Source: Carnobacterium sp.
Lineage (GTDB): Bacteria > Bacillota > Bacilli > Lactobacillales > Carnobacteriaceae
Direction: 5' to 3'
NCBI GenBank assembly: GCA_020431645.1
Contig: JAGQHW010000005.1
Span: forward strand, 1 to 47,229
DNA: 47,229 nucleotides
Under the pieces are notes generated by a model. The model saw only the letters and a program-made list of their open reading frames with translations. It was not told where the DNA came from and made no database searches. Position 1 is the first letter of the stretch. Each line of letters starts with the position of its first letter. Below, one piece after another: positions 1-8,311 of this stretch. The position numbers and the translations under genes were made by a program.

Positions 1-84
1 TATGTTGGGTTTAAAAGCTATTTGAATTAGTTTACTAGTATTTTCCGTAAGAGTCAAGCAGAGAATAATAAATAAAAAGGAAAA

Positions 85-780
85 CTATTCAGATAAATAG
101 ATGGTTCGATTTCCTAATGGTTGAAGTGGTCGGTTTGTTTTTCCGACATTTTCTTTAAAGGCTTGTAATAAACCTTTACGCATGTAAGTTTGATTTTTAA
201 ACACAACCCAATTAACTGGTCCAATAGTTGGTGGAGTTGTTAAAGAACCAGTATAATGAAAGAATTGTTTTTTTATGGGCAATAATTTCGCTACATCAAC
301 AGGTACTAGCAATCCTCTTCCTGATACTCTCGGGTTTAAAGCTAGACTATCTAAGCGAGATTTCTCTAAATTTGCTGGTTCCTTGTTAGGAATGACCATA
401 ATTGCTAATACTAATAGGTCATTTTCTTTGGATCTATGCACCAAATGCATTTCTAAAGGAAACGATTCATGATTAATTTGGTGTTCACTCGGTAGATGAA
501 AATGAATATCATCCAAGATATATCTTTTATGATTAAAAAAGAGAACATTGACTTCCTGTCCTGATAATGGAGTCAAATGAACGGTGTGATTAAAAAATGA
601 CGTCTCAAAATTTGTCAAATGATATCTTGTATTCATCGTTTTCTGATATTGATTTTTTTTAGCGCTCTGTTCACATAATTGAATAGGCGATTGTAAGCTT
701 TCATTTTCTGCTTTTTTAAAGGCTTCACATATATTTTTCCAATTTTCTGGTCTGCGTTCTCCTTCATAATACCAATCCAT
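85..780 (-). CDS. Alpha-class carbonic anhydrase without signal peptide
   Basis: Reversible hydration of CO2 to bicarbonate by a zinc enzyme of the alpha class. The 231-residue product carries the family signature: zinc ligands His93 and His95 in the HFHLPSEH motif, third ligand His112 in EMHLVH, an N-terminal QSPIQL segment, and a GSLTTPP stretch near the C-terminus that holds the Thr199 equivalent. Bacterial alpha enzymes are usually exported, but this one starts directly with the WYYEG/PENW core and has no hydrophobic leader, so it is inferred to be cytoplasmic. The start is fixed by AAAGGAG seven bases upstream of ATG. It is divergent from rqcH. Cytoplasmic bicarbonate would feed carboxylases and carbamoyl-phosphate synthase, whose genes lie 4 kb away; that link is inference. 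Family assignment is secure. Confidence 0.93.
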   Translation of the reverse strand: MDWYYEGERRPENWKNICEAFKKAENESLQSPIQLCEQSAKKNQYQKTMNTRYHLTNFETSFFNHTVHLTPLSGQEVNVLFFNHKRYILDDIHFHLPSEHQINHESFPLEMHLVHRSKENDLLVLAIMVIPNKEPANLEKSRLDSLALNPRVSGRGLLVPVDVAKLLPIKKQFFHYTGSLTTPPTIGPVNWVVFKNQTYMRKGLLQAFKENVGKTNRPLQPLGNRTIYLSE

Positions 781-826
781 TTTTTTCTCCTTTACTTATC
801 ATCCATTTATACAGCAACGCAATTAA

Positions 827-855
827 ATCATACCTTTTTCAGTAGATTTTTCCAA
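827..855 (-). promoter_or_regulatory. Candidate promoter of the carbonic anhydrase gene
   Basis: On the minus strand TTGGAA (855-850) and TATGAT (832-827) are separated by 17 bases, a good SigA-type match, about 50 bases upstream of the carbonic anhydrase start codon. Assigned by consensus only. Confidence 0.55.
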
Positions 856-879
856 CTAATTTATCTTCTGTCTAAATAA

Positions 880-888
880 TGGTATAAT
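880..888 (+). promoter_or_regulatory. Extended -10 promoter of rqcH
   Basis: TGGTATAAT on the plus strand is an extended -10 element (TGn plus a perfect TATAAT) about 110 bases before the rqcH start. No clear -35 is visible, which is usual for extended -10 promoters. The intergenic stretch 781-995 holds this and the divergent carbonic anhydrase promoter and no other gene. Confidence 0.5.
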
Positions 889-995
889 TATAAAGGGAAA
901 AATAAAGAAAATAAGTAACTAACTCTCCAGTATTTTATGTTTAAAAATAGAATAAGCTAGTTTTTCGCTTAAGTATGGAAAGAAGGGCAACTAAT

Positions 996-2705
996 ATGTC
1001 ATTTGATGGAATATTCACTCATGCAATGGTAGATGAATTAAGAATGGGCCTTAAAAATGGCCGTGTATCAAAAGTACAACAACCTTACAAAAATGAAATC
1101 ATTCTTGTCATGCGAGCAAATGGTAAAAATCATAAATTGTTATTATCTGCTCATCCAAGTTATGCAAGAATTCAACTAACAGAAATTCCTTATGAAAACC
1201 CTAGTTCTCCTCCTAATTTTTGTATGGTTATGCGTAAGCATTTAGAAGGAGCTGTTTTAGAAGATATCCAACAAGTCGGCAATGATCGAATGATTCATTT
1301 TACGTTTAAAAGTCGTGATGAGTTAGGTGATATCCAAAATGTGATGTTAATTGTGGAATTAATGGGCAGACACAGTAATCTCTTTTTAGTCGAGCAAGAT
1401 ACTAACCGTATCATTGATACCATTAAACACGTTCCGGTAAGTCAAAATACTTTCCGAACAATGATGCCTGGTTCAACGTATGTTAATCCACCTTACCAAG
1501 AAAAGTTAAATCCTTTTGAGGTTAGTCCGATAAAAGCTATGTATACTAGTGAAAATCAGGAAGACTTATCTTTGCAACAACGTATTCAAACACAATACCA
1601 AGGGATTGGTTCTGAAACAGCTAAAGAATTATCTTATCGTTGTGAAGATCAATTAGATAACTTAAAACCAACACTCGAATCATTCGTTAACGTTATACGA
1701 CAAAGAAAACTTGAGCCTACTTTAACAACTTTTAATAAGAAGTTGTTTTTCACACCTGTTCCCTATCTTAGTTTAGATGGTGAAACAGAAACATATCCTA
1801 CTTTAAGTATTTTATTAGATCAGTATTATCAAGTCAAAGCTGAAAAAGATCGTGTACAACAACAAGCCTCTGATTTGATCCATATCGTTCAAGTAGAATT
1901 ACAACGTAACGTTAAAAAAATGAAAAAACTTGAAAAAACAATGCAAGAAACAGAATTAGCTGATGATTATCGACTTCGCGGAGAAATACTAACCGCTTAT
2001 TTACATGAACTATACAAAGGTCAAAAAGAAGTCACTTTACCGAATTTTTATGATGATGATCAACCTTTAAAGATTAACTTGAATCCAAGAAGTACTCCTT
2101 CTCAAAATGCTCAAAAGTATTTTTCAAAATACCAAAAGTTAAAAAATGCTATTATTTTTGTAACGGAACAGATTCGATTAACAAAAGAAGAGATTGATTA
2201 TTTAGATTCTGTTTCTACACAATTAGAATTAGCTACACCAAAAGACGTTGCTGAAATTAAGGAAGAATTAGTTCAACAGGGTTATTTGAGAAAAAAATAC
2301 AAAAAAAATCAGAAAAAGCAAAAGAAACAAAAAGCTAGTAGTCCTGATAAATATATTTCTAGTGATGGCGATACTATCCTAGTAGGAAAAAATAATTTAC
2401 AAAATGACTTATTGACAATGAAAACCGCTAAAAAGTCAGATATTTGGCTTCACACGAAAAATATTCCAGGTTCTCATGTTATTATTCAAAACAATAATCC
2501 TTCCGAACAAACAATTAGTGAAGCAGCAAATATTGCAGCTTATTTTTCTAAATCTCAACTTTCAGCTTCTTTTCCCGTTGATGTTGTAGAAGTCAAGAAA
2601 ATTAAAAAACCCAACGGTGCAAAACCAGGATTTGTTATTTATGAAGGGCAACAAACGGTTTTTGTGACACCAGATAAAGACTTAGTCAAAAAATTAAAGG
2701 AATAA
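996..2705 (+). CDS. rqcH: RqcH / NFACT-family ribosome quality control factor (FbpA-like)
   Basis: Homologue of bacterial RqcH and eukaryotic Rqc2. It binds obstructed 50S subunits carrying peptidyl-tRNA and directs C-terminal alanine tailing; it is often annotated as fibronectin-binding protein A. The N-terminal NFACT-N domain runs over about residues 1-250 and holds the Asp97-Arg98 pair (in VGNDRMIHF) matching the pair reported as essential in Bacillus subtilis RqcH. A charged coiled-coil region covers about 280-430, a Lys-rich linker about 437-450, and the C-terminal NFACT-R/DUF814 domain carries SDGDTILVGKNN and WLHTKNIPGSHV. The start at 996 (MSFDGIFTH) is preferred over the in-frame ATG at 975 because of a ribosome binding site (AGAAGG) just upstream and because family members begin this way. 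It is monocistronic, followed by a bidirectional terminator. Confidence 0.93.
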   Translation: MSFDGIFTHAMVDELRMGLKNGRVSKVQQPYKNEIILVMRANGKNHKLLLSAHPSYARIQLTEIPYENPSSPPNFCMVMRKHLEGAVLEDIQQVGNDRMIHFTFKSRDELGDIQNVMLIVELMGRHSNLFLVEQDTNRIIDTIKHVPVSQNTFRTMMPGSTYVNPPYQEKLNPFEVSPIKAMYTSENQEDLSLQQRIQTQYQGIGSETAKELSYRCEDQLDNLKPTLESFVNVIRQRKLEPTLTTFNKKLFFTPVPYLSLDGETETYPTLSILLDQYYQVKAEKDRVQQQASDLIHIVQVELQRNVKKMKKLEKTMQETELADDYRLRGEILTAYLHELYKGQKEVTLPNFYDDDQPLKINLNPRSTPSQNAQKYFSKYQKLKNAIIFVTEQIRLTKEEIDYLDSVSTQLELATPKDVAEIKEELVQQGYLRKKYKKNQKKQKKQKASSPDKYISSDGDTILVGKNNLQNDLLTMKTAKKSDIWLHTKNIPGSHVIIQNNNPSEQTISEAANIAAYFSKSQLSASFPVDVVEVKKIKKPNGAKPGFVIYEGQQTVFVTPDKDLVKKLKE

Positions 2706-2775
2706 ACATTATCTACTATACGCTCTTTCTATCTCACAAGTCGTTTTTTCTTATTTAACGCCTTTAAATCAACTT

Positions 2776-2819
2776 AAAAACTTGCTAAAGTCTATTAAAT
2801 AAGCTTTAGCAAGTTTTTT
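2776..2819. terminator. Bidirectional terminator between rqcH and pyrE
   Basis: Inverted repeat CTTGCTAAAG...CTTTAGCAAG with an A-run on the left and a T-run on the right. It can end both the plus-strand rqcH transcript and the minus-strand pyr operon. Confidence 0.85.
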
Positions 2820-2827
2820 CAATTTAA

Positions 2828-3457
2828 TTAATCATTCCAATGAATAGGGTCTTGTTTCCATTTTTTCAAAAGCGTCATTTCCTCATTTGAAATAGCGCTA
2901 GTTTCTAAGGCAACTTCGGTCAATGTTGTATAATCTGTTAATGTCTTCATAGACAGCTGATTCTTTTTAAAATTGTCGACTCCTTTTGGTAATTCATAAG
3001 TAAAAATAGCTGCTATCCCTAGAACAATAGCTCCATTACTCTTGAGTGCACTTGCTGCCTCTAAGACGCTTCCTCCTGTTGAAATTAAGTCTTCTATAAC
3101 AACTACTTTTTGTCCTGGCAAAAGTCTGCCTTCAATTTGATTCCCTTTACCGTGTTCTTTAGCTTTTCCTCGAATATAAATCATCGGTAAATCTAATAAA
3201 TCAGCAACCCATGCCGCATGAGGTATGCCAGCTGTAGCAGTTCCTGCTATAACTTCTGCATCAGGATAGTCCTTTTTTATTAACTCAGCCATACTTTTCG
3301 CAATTTCTTTTCGTACAATTGGGTAGCTCATTGTAATTCTGTTATCACAATAAATAGGACTTTTTAGACCACTTGCCCAAGTAAAAGGATTAGCTGGACT
3401 TAAACTAACTGCCTCAATATCTAGTAAGTGTTTGGCAATAATTTGTTTGGTTGTCAT
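2828..3457 (-). CDS. pyrE: Orotate phosphoribosyltransferase
   Basis: Transfers the phosphoribosyl group from PRPP to orotate, giving OMP (fifth step of UMP synthesis). The 209-residue protein is full length. It has the family KSPIYCDNR motif near the N-terminus, the flexible catalytic loop with Lys-rich [13 protein letters not shown], and the PRPP-binding motif [13 protein letters not shown]. It is the last gene of the operon; its ATG follows the pyrF stop codon directly, which suggests translational coupling. Unlike PyrAA and PyrAB in the same operon, every expected active-site motif is intact. Confidence 0.96.
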   Translation of the reverse strand: MTTKQIIAKHLLDIEAVSLSPANPFTWASGLKSPIYCDNRITMSYPIVRKEIAKSMAELIKKDYPDAEVIAGTATAGIPHAAWVADLLDLPMIYIRGKAKEHGKGNQIEGRLLPGQKVVVIEDLISTGGSVLEAASALKSNGAIVLGIAAIFTYELPKGVDNFKKNQLSMKTLTDYTTLTEVALETSAISNEEMTLLKKWKQDPIHWND

Positions 3458-4174
3458 TTAATTTTCGACTCCGTTCCATTGGTTTTTAATTGAATGATAC
3501 GCTGCTACTGGATCTTTTGCTAATGTAATTGGGCGTCCAACAACAATAAAGCTTGCTCCATTTTTTCTAGCAAAATCTGGTGTAGCAATTCTTTTTTGAT
3601 CCCCTTGTTCGTCAGTCTTTAATCGTATTCCTGGTGTAACACACAAAAAATTAGTAGAGGTTTGTTCTTTAATTAAACGAGCTTCCAATGCAGAGCAAAC
3701 TACACCATCTAAACCAGCAGACTGCGTCAATTTTGCATAGTGGACAACACTCTCCAATAAAGGAACAGTGATTAATTGCTCTGTTTGCATCGCTTTTTGA
3801 GTAGTCGACGTCAACTGTGTTACTGCTATTAGTTTAGGACGTTCTTTTCCAGCTGGTGTTCCAGCAATGATCCCTTCCATCGCAGCTTGCATCATTTCTT
3901 TTCCACCTGCAGCATGAACATTTATCATATCAATATCTAAAGCTGCTAAACCTTGCATAGAACGTTTAACAGTATTAGGAATATCATGCAATTTTAAGTC
4001 TAAAAAAATTTCATGTCCTAGACTTTTAATGTATCGAACGATTTCTGGACCATTTTGATAGTATAATTCCATCCCAACTTTTACAACTAATGATTCTTCT
4101 TTAAATTCATTTAAAAATTGTTTGATTTCTGAGCTTGTAGAAAAATCTAATGCAACAATTGGTTTAGTTTTCAT
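3458..4174 (-). CDS. pyrF: Orotidine 5'-phosphate decarboxylase
   Basis: Decarboxylates OMP to UMP, the last step of UMP synthesis. The 238-residue protein has the usual length and carries the catalytic signature [11 protein letters not shown] with the Asp-Lys-Asp array, the phosphate-binding VTPGIR and VVGRPIT motifs, and an N-terminal ALDFS strand. The start overlaps the end of pyrD by 11 bases, and GAAGG precedes the ATG. The catalytic site appears intact. Confidence 0.96.
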   Translation of the reverse strand: MKTKPIVALDFSTSSEIKQFLNEFKEESLVVKVGMELYYQNGPEIVRYIKSLGHEIFLDLKLHDIPNTVKRSMQGLAALDIDMINVHAAGGKEMMQAAMEGIIAGTPAGKERPKLIAVTQLTSTTQKAMQTEQLITVPLLESVVHYAKLTQSAGLDGVVCSALEARLIKEQTSTNFLCVTPGIRLKTDEQGDQKRIATPDFARKNGASFIVVGRPITLAKDPVAAYHSIKNQWNGVEN

Positions 4175-5093
4175 TTAATCTGCCTTCTTTCACTTCTTTT
4201 ATTAATCCTTCAATACTTTCTATTCCTAATTCTTTCATTCTAACAGGCAATGCTTCAATTAGTTCTTTGCATACTAGGGGATTATTGTATTGGGCTGTCC
4301 CAATAGCAACGGCACTAGCTCCCGCCATAATCATCTCTAATACATCATCAACAGTTGATACACCGCCCATTCCGATTATCGGAATGGAAACAGCTCTGGA
4401 AACTTGGTAAACCATTCTTATTGCTATCGGCTTAATACCTGAGCCAGATAATCCACCTGTTTTATTAGAAAGAATTGGTTTTCGTGTCTTTAAATCAATG
4501 ACCATACTAGAAAACGTATTGATCATACTAATGCCATCAGCACCACCTTGTTCAGCTGCTTGAGCAATAGCGACAATATCTGTCACATTAGGAGTTAATT
4601 TTACATAGACTGGCAAAGTTGCTACTTTTTTAACCGCTTCTGTCATTGAACGGACAGCTTCAGGATTTGAACCAAACGTTAGTCCACCTTCTGCAACATT
4701 CGGGCAAGATACGTTTAATTCAAGAGCTTTTACATAAGGAGACTGACATAATTTTTTTGTCACCTCAACAAATTCAGCGGTTGTATTCCCTGCTACACTA
4801 GCAATAATCGGTGTATCAAACTCTTTTAGAGCTGGTAATTTTTCATTTACAATCACATCGACGCCTGGATTTTTTAATCCTATTGCATTTAAAATACATG
4901 TATCTAACTGATAATAAGTAGGCTCTGGATTACCTACTCGAGCCTGACTTGTAGTCGATTTAATAATAATAGCTCCTAGAATATTGTAGTCAAACTTGCC
5001 CATATGTCTTTCACCAAAGCCAAATGTTCCACTAGAAGGCATGATTGGATTTTTAAGATGAAGTCCTGGTAAATGAACACTTAATTGAGTCAT
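4164..5093 (-). CDS. pyrD: Dihydroorotate dehydrogenase, class 1B-like catalytic subunit
   Basis: FMN-dependent oxidation of dihydroorotate to orotate. The 309-residue protein resembles the PyrDB subunit: PSSGTFGFG at the N-terminus, NAIGLKNPG, the catalytic Cys in LNVSCPNV (class 1 uses Cys rather than Ser), [11 protein letters not shown], and a C-terminal GMGGV phosphate-binding turn. Class 1B enzymes normally pair with the iron-sulfur/FAD subunit PyrK to use NAD+, and pyrK usually sits just upstream. Here only 47 bases separate pyrAB from pyrD, so there is no pyrK. A strong AGGAGG precedes the start. The segment before NAIGL (YYQLDTCIL) differs from the usual VAET..GML. The electron acceptor is therefore uncertain. 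Confidence 0.92.
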   Translation of the reverse strand: MTQLSVHLPGLHLKNPIMPSSGTFGFGERHMGKFDYNILGAIIIKSTTSQARVGNPEPTYYQLDTCILNAIGLKNPGVDVIVNEKLPALKEFDTPIIASVAGNTTAEFVEVTKKLCQSPYVKALELNVSCPNVAEGGLTFGSNPEAVRSMTEAVKKVATLPVYVKLTPNVTDIVAIAQAAEQGGADGISMINTFSSMVIDLKTRKPILSNKTGGLSGSGIKPIAIRMVYQVSRAVSIPIIGMGGVSTVDDVLEMIMAGASAVAIGTAQYNNPLVCKELIEALPVRMKELGIESIEGLIKEVKEGRLNEN

Positions 5094-5140
5094 TTATTTT
5101 CCTCCTAATTAGTCGTTTATTTTTTGAAAATTTCTAGTTT

Positions 5141-8100
5141 TTATAATGGCTGAGTCATAAATGTTCTAGCCTCTAGCACACTTAAGATAGCTGCAGCTGT
5201 ATCTAATGAAGTCAATAAGGGGATTCCGTGTTCGATAGTACTTTTTCGAATCAACTCACCATCTTTTGCCCCTTTTTTAGTCCGACCGATTGTATTAATA
5301 ACGAGTTGAACTTTCCCTCTAGCAATGATATCTAAAATATTTTCTTCTTTTCTTTCATCCAGTTTTGCTATCGATTGGACAGGTATATTTTTGTTTTTCA
5401 AAAATTTCTCTGTTCCACTTGTTGCAATAATCTGATAACCTATTTGATGAAATCGCTCTGCAATAGCGTAACACTCTTCTTTATCTTTATCTGTGAGCGT
5501 CAATAAAACTGTTCCATAATCGGCTAAATGTAACGAACTCGCTTCAAAAGCTTTGTAAAGAGCTTTCTCAAGTGTCCGATCACTTCCCATCACTTCACCA
5601 GTTGATTTCATTATCGGACCCAACAGAGCATCCACCTTTTGTAACTGAGCAAAAGAAAAGACAGGTGTTTTCACATGAACCTTACTAGACTCTGGCACTA
5701 GCTCGTCTTGGTAGCCTTGATTCTTTAGTGATTGGCCTAAGATACTATTGGTCGCCACCTCTGTTATAGGTATATTGGTTATTTTACTTAGAAATGGTGC
5801 CGTTCGACTAGCATGAAAATGCACGCTATTGAGATAGACTTGATCTTCAAAGACAACAAATTGACTCGTCATTAACCCAATACACCCTAAGTGGTTGGCT
5901 AATTGTTTTGTGTATTGAATAATCAGTTGTTTTATTTCTGGCTTCAATGATTGAGTTGGATAGACAGCCATTGAATCTCCCGAATGGATACCAGAGCGTT
6001 CGATGTATTCAACAATACCTGGAATTAAAATAGCCTCACCATCACTTATTGAACTGACTTCTACTTCTATTCCATTAAGATATTGGGTGATAAAGAAAGT
6101 CGAATGAGTAAGCGAGCGTTTCATAAATTTTTCCAACTCTAGTTGATTATCAATCAGATCAATCTTGTTTTCATTGAGTCGAACAACTGGTTGAATCAGT
6201 ATCGGATACCCTATTTGCTTGGCACTAAAAAGAGCTTCTTTTTTAGTTGCTACACTAGAGCTTATGGCTATTGGAATTCCTGAATGAGTGAGTGCTTCTT
6301 CAAACGTTATTGGATTGTTGCTATTGAGACTATCTAAAAAAACATTCCCTAATATTGAAACACCTAATAGCTTCAACGATTTTGCTAAGGCAGCAGCTGT
6401 TTGTCCACCAAACTGAAAAATCACTCCAACAGGATTTTCTAAATAAATCACATTCATAATGTCTTCTAATGTTAAAGGTTCAAAATACAATTTATCTGAT
6501 AGTAAAAAGTCAGTTGAAACCGTTTCAGGATTATTGTTTAAACTAATTGCCTCATAATCCGCTTTTTGAATGGCTTTAATCGCATGAAAAAGGGCATGGT
6601 CAAATTCCATTCCTTGACCAATTCGTGCTGGTCCAGAACCTAAAACTAAAATAGATTTCTTAGCGGTTGGCATGCTTTCGTTTTCTTCTTCGTACGTACT
6701 ATAAAAACCAGCACTCTTTGTTTTTCGCTCCAGAGAATACGGACCTAATTGCTTATAAACGGGTATAATCTTATTAGTGTAACGAAAGTCTCTGACTATT
6801 GATTCAGTAGTTTGCCAAAGTAATGAAATAAATGCATCTGAAAACCCAAAAGATTTAGCATAAAGTAACGTCTCTTGATCAAATAAATGGTTGATCAGTT
6901 TTTTTTCAATTTCAACAATATGAGCTAACTTATCTAAGAAAAATAAATCAATGGCTGTTTTTTCAGCTAATGTTACGATTGGGTACTCCCTACGGATAAT
7001 TTCCACTAAATAAAACAACCGATTATCTTGTGCAAGACTGACTTTTTGAAGGACTTCTTCATCTGAAGCGGCAGATAAGTCTGCTAAGTATAGATGAGAA
7101 ACTCCTATTTCTAAAGAACGAACAGCTTTTAATAAGGATTCTTCTACCGTTCGTCCAAATGCCATTGCTTCTCCAGTTGATTTCATTTGTAGTCCTAGTT
7201 TTCGGTCACCTTTTTCAAATGTATCAAATGGCCAACGTGGAATTTTTGAAACGATGTAATCCATTGCTGGTTCAAATTCAAAAATGAACTCACCCGTTTC
7301 CGAATTTTTGATTTCATCCATTGAAAATCCAACAGCTAACTTTGCTGCTGTTCTTGCAATTGGATAGCCAGTCGCTTTACTCGCTAATGCTGTTGAACGA
7401 TTGACACACAAATTCACTCCTAAAATGACGTAATTTGAAGAAAATGGTTCAAGAGCAAAGCGAATAGTGCAGCTTCCTTTAATACTTAAAGCACGAATAA
7501 TAGTTAAAGAAGCATCACGAAGCAGTTGATGTTGCTTGTCTGTTAATGTTTGAGTAGGAGAAAATACAATGGAATCTCCTGTATGTATACCCACAGGGTC
7601 AAAATGTTCTAATTGACAAATAACCATTGCTTGATTTTTCTGATCACGAATCACTTCGTACTCTACTTCTTTATAACCAGAGACTTGTCTTTCGACCAAA
7701 CATTTATTAATAGGTGAACGTATTAAACTTTTAGTTAGTGCGTTTTCTAATTCTGTTAAATTAGTGCAATTTACTTTAACAGACCCCACTTTATTGCTCA
7801 TTGACATTACGATCAAAGGAAAAGATACCTGTTCAGAGAAAAGTACCGCTTCTTCAATGGTCTGAACCACTCTACTTTCAAGTGTAGGCTCCTTTAGTTC
7901 TTTCATTAATTCTTTAAATAAATCTGGATACTCTGTCGTTTTTATAGCTTCCAGGGTCACTCCTAATAACTCAATGCCTAGCTCATCTAGTAGTCCTGAA
8001 TCTGCTAGTTCCATTGTTGCATTTAAAGATGTCCGACCACCTAAAGTTGGAATCAAGGCATCTGGTCGTTCTTTTCGCAAAATTTTAGAAATAAACTCTA

Positions 8101-8311
8101 CTGTTAAGGGCTCGATATACACGCGATCAGCCATTCCTTTATCGGTCATAATCGAAGCAGGATTTGAATTTATTAAAATCACTTCGTATCCTTCTTCTTT
8201 AAGCGATAAACAAGCTTGAGTTCCAGCATAGTCAAACTCTGCAGATTGCCCAATAATCGTTGGACCAGAACCTATAATAACTATTTTTTTTAAGTCTAGT
8301 CGTTTTGTCAT
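5141..8311 (-). CDS. pyrAB: Carbamoyl-phosphate synthase large subunit-like protein with both ATP-grasp sites degraded (probable pseudoenzyme)
   Basis: Homologue of the CPS large subunit, 1056 residues, uninterrupted and colinear with the family: carboxyphosphate half about 1-402, oligomerisation region about 403-553, carbamoyl-phosphate half about 554-936, allosteric MGS-like domain about 937-1056. In the first half the Arg129 equivalent is Pro129, Arg169 is Met169, the GGxGGG loop reads VGSVKV (175-180), the Gln285 equivalent is Arg284, the metal-binding Glu299 equivalent is Gly298 and Arg303 is Cys302. In the second half Arg715 is Pro667, Arg754 is Gln707, the Gly loop is LNENK (712-716), and Glu841/Asn843/Arg845 are Ser829/His831/His833. 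Flanking motifs (GIHTGDSI, SKATGYP, GIHSGDS, QFGGQT) are kept. Equivalences are my own alignment to E. coli/Bacillus sequences from memory. The start at 8311 overlaps the pyrAA stop (ATGA), with AAGGAG upstream. The protein is unlikely to make carbamoyl phosphate. Confidence 0.9.
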   Translation of the reverse strand: MTKRLDLKKIVIIGSGPTIIGQSAEFDYAGTQACLSLKEEGYEVILINSNPASIMTDKGMADRVYIEPLTVEFISKILRKERPDALIPTLGGRTSLNATMELADSGLLDELGIELLGVTLEAIKTTEYPDLFKELMKELKEPTLESRVVQTIEEAVLFSEQVSFPLIVMSMSNKVGSVKVNCTNLTELENALTKSLIRSPINKCLVERQVSGYKEVEYEVIRDQKNQAMVICQLEHFDPVGIHTGDSIVFSPTQTLTDKQHQLLRDASLTIIRALSIKGSCTIRFALEPFSSNYVILGVNLCVNRSTALASKATGYPIARTAAKLAVGFSMDEIKNSETGEFIFEFEPAMDYIVSKIPRWPFDTFEKGDRKLGLQMKSTGEAMAFGRTVEESLLKAVRSLEIGVSHLYLADLSAASDEEVLQKVSLAQDNRLFYLVEIIRREYPIVTLAEKTAIDLFFLDKLAHIVEIEKKLINHLFDQETLLYAKSFGFSDAFISLLWQTTESIVRDFRYTNKIIPVYKQLGPYSLERKTKSAGFYSTYEEENESMPTAKKSILVLGSGPARIGQGMEFDHALFHAIKAIQKADYEAISLNNNPETVSTDFLLSDKLYFEPLTLEDIMNVIYLENPVGVIFQFGGQTAAALAKSLKLLGVSILGNVFLDSLNSNNPITFEEALTHSGIPIAISSSVATKKEALFSAKQIGYPILIQPVVRLNENKIDLIDNQLELEKFMKRSLTHSTFFITQYLNGIEVEVSSISDGEAILIPGIVEYIERSGIHSGDSMAVYPTQSLKPEIKQLIIQYTKQLANHLGCIGLMTSQFVVFEDQVYLNSVHFHASRTAPFLSKITNIPITEVATNSILGQSLKNQGYQDELVPESSKVHVKTPVFSFAQLQKVDALLGPIMKSTGEVMGSDRTLEKALYKAFEASSLHLADYGTVLLTLTDKDKEECYAIAERFHQIGYQIIATSGTEKFLKNKNIPVQSIAKLDERKEENILDIIARGKVQLVINTIGRTKKGAKDGELIRKSTIEHGIPLLTSLDTAAAILSVLEARTFMTQPL

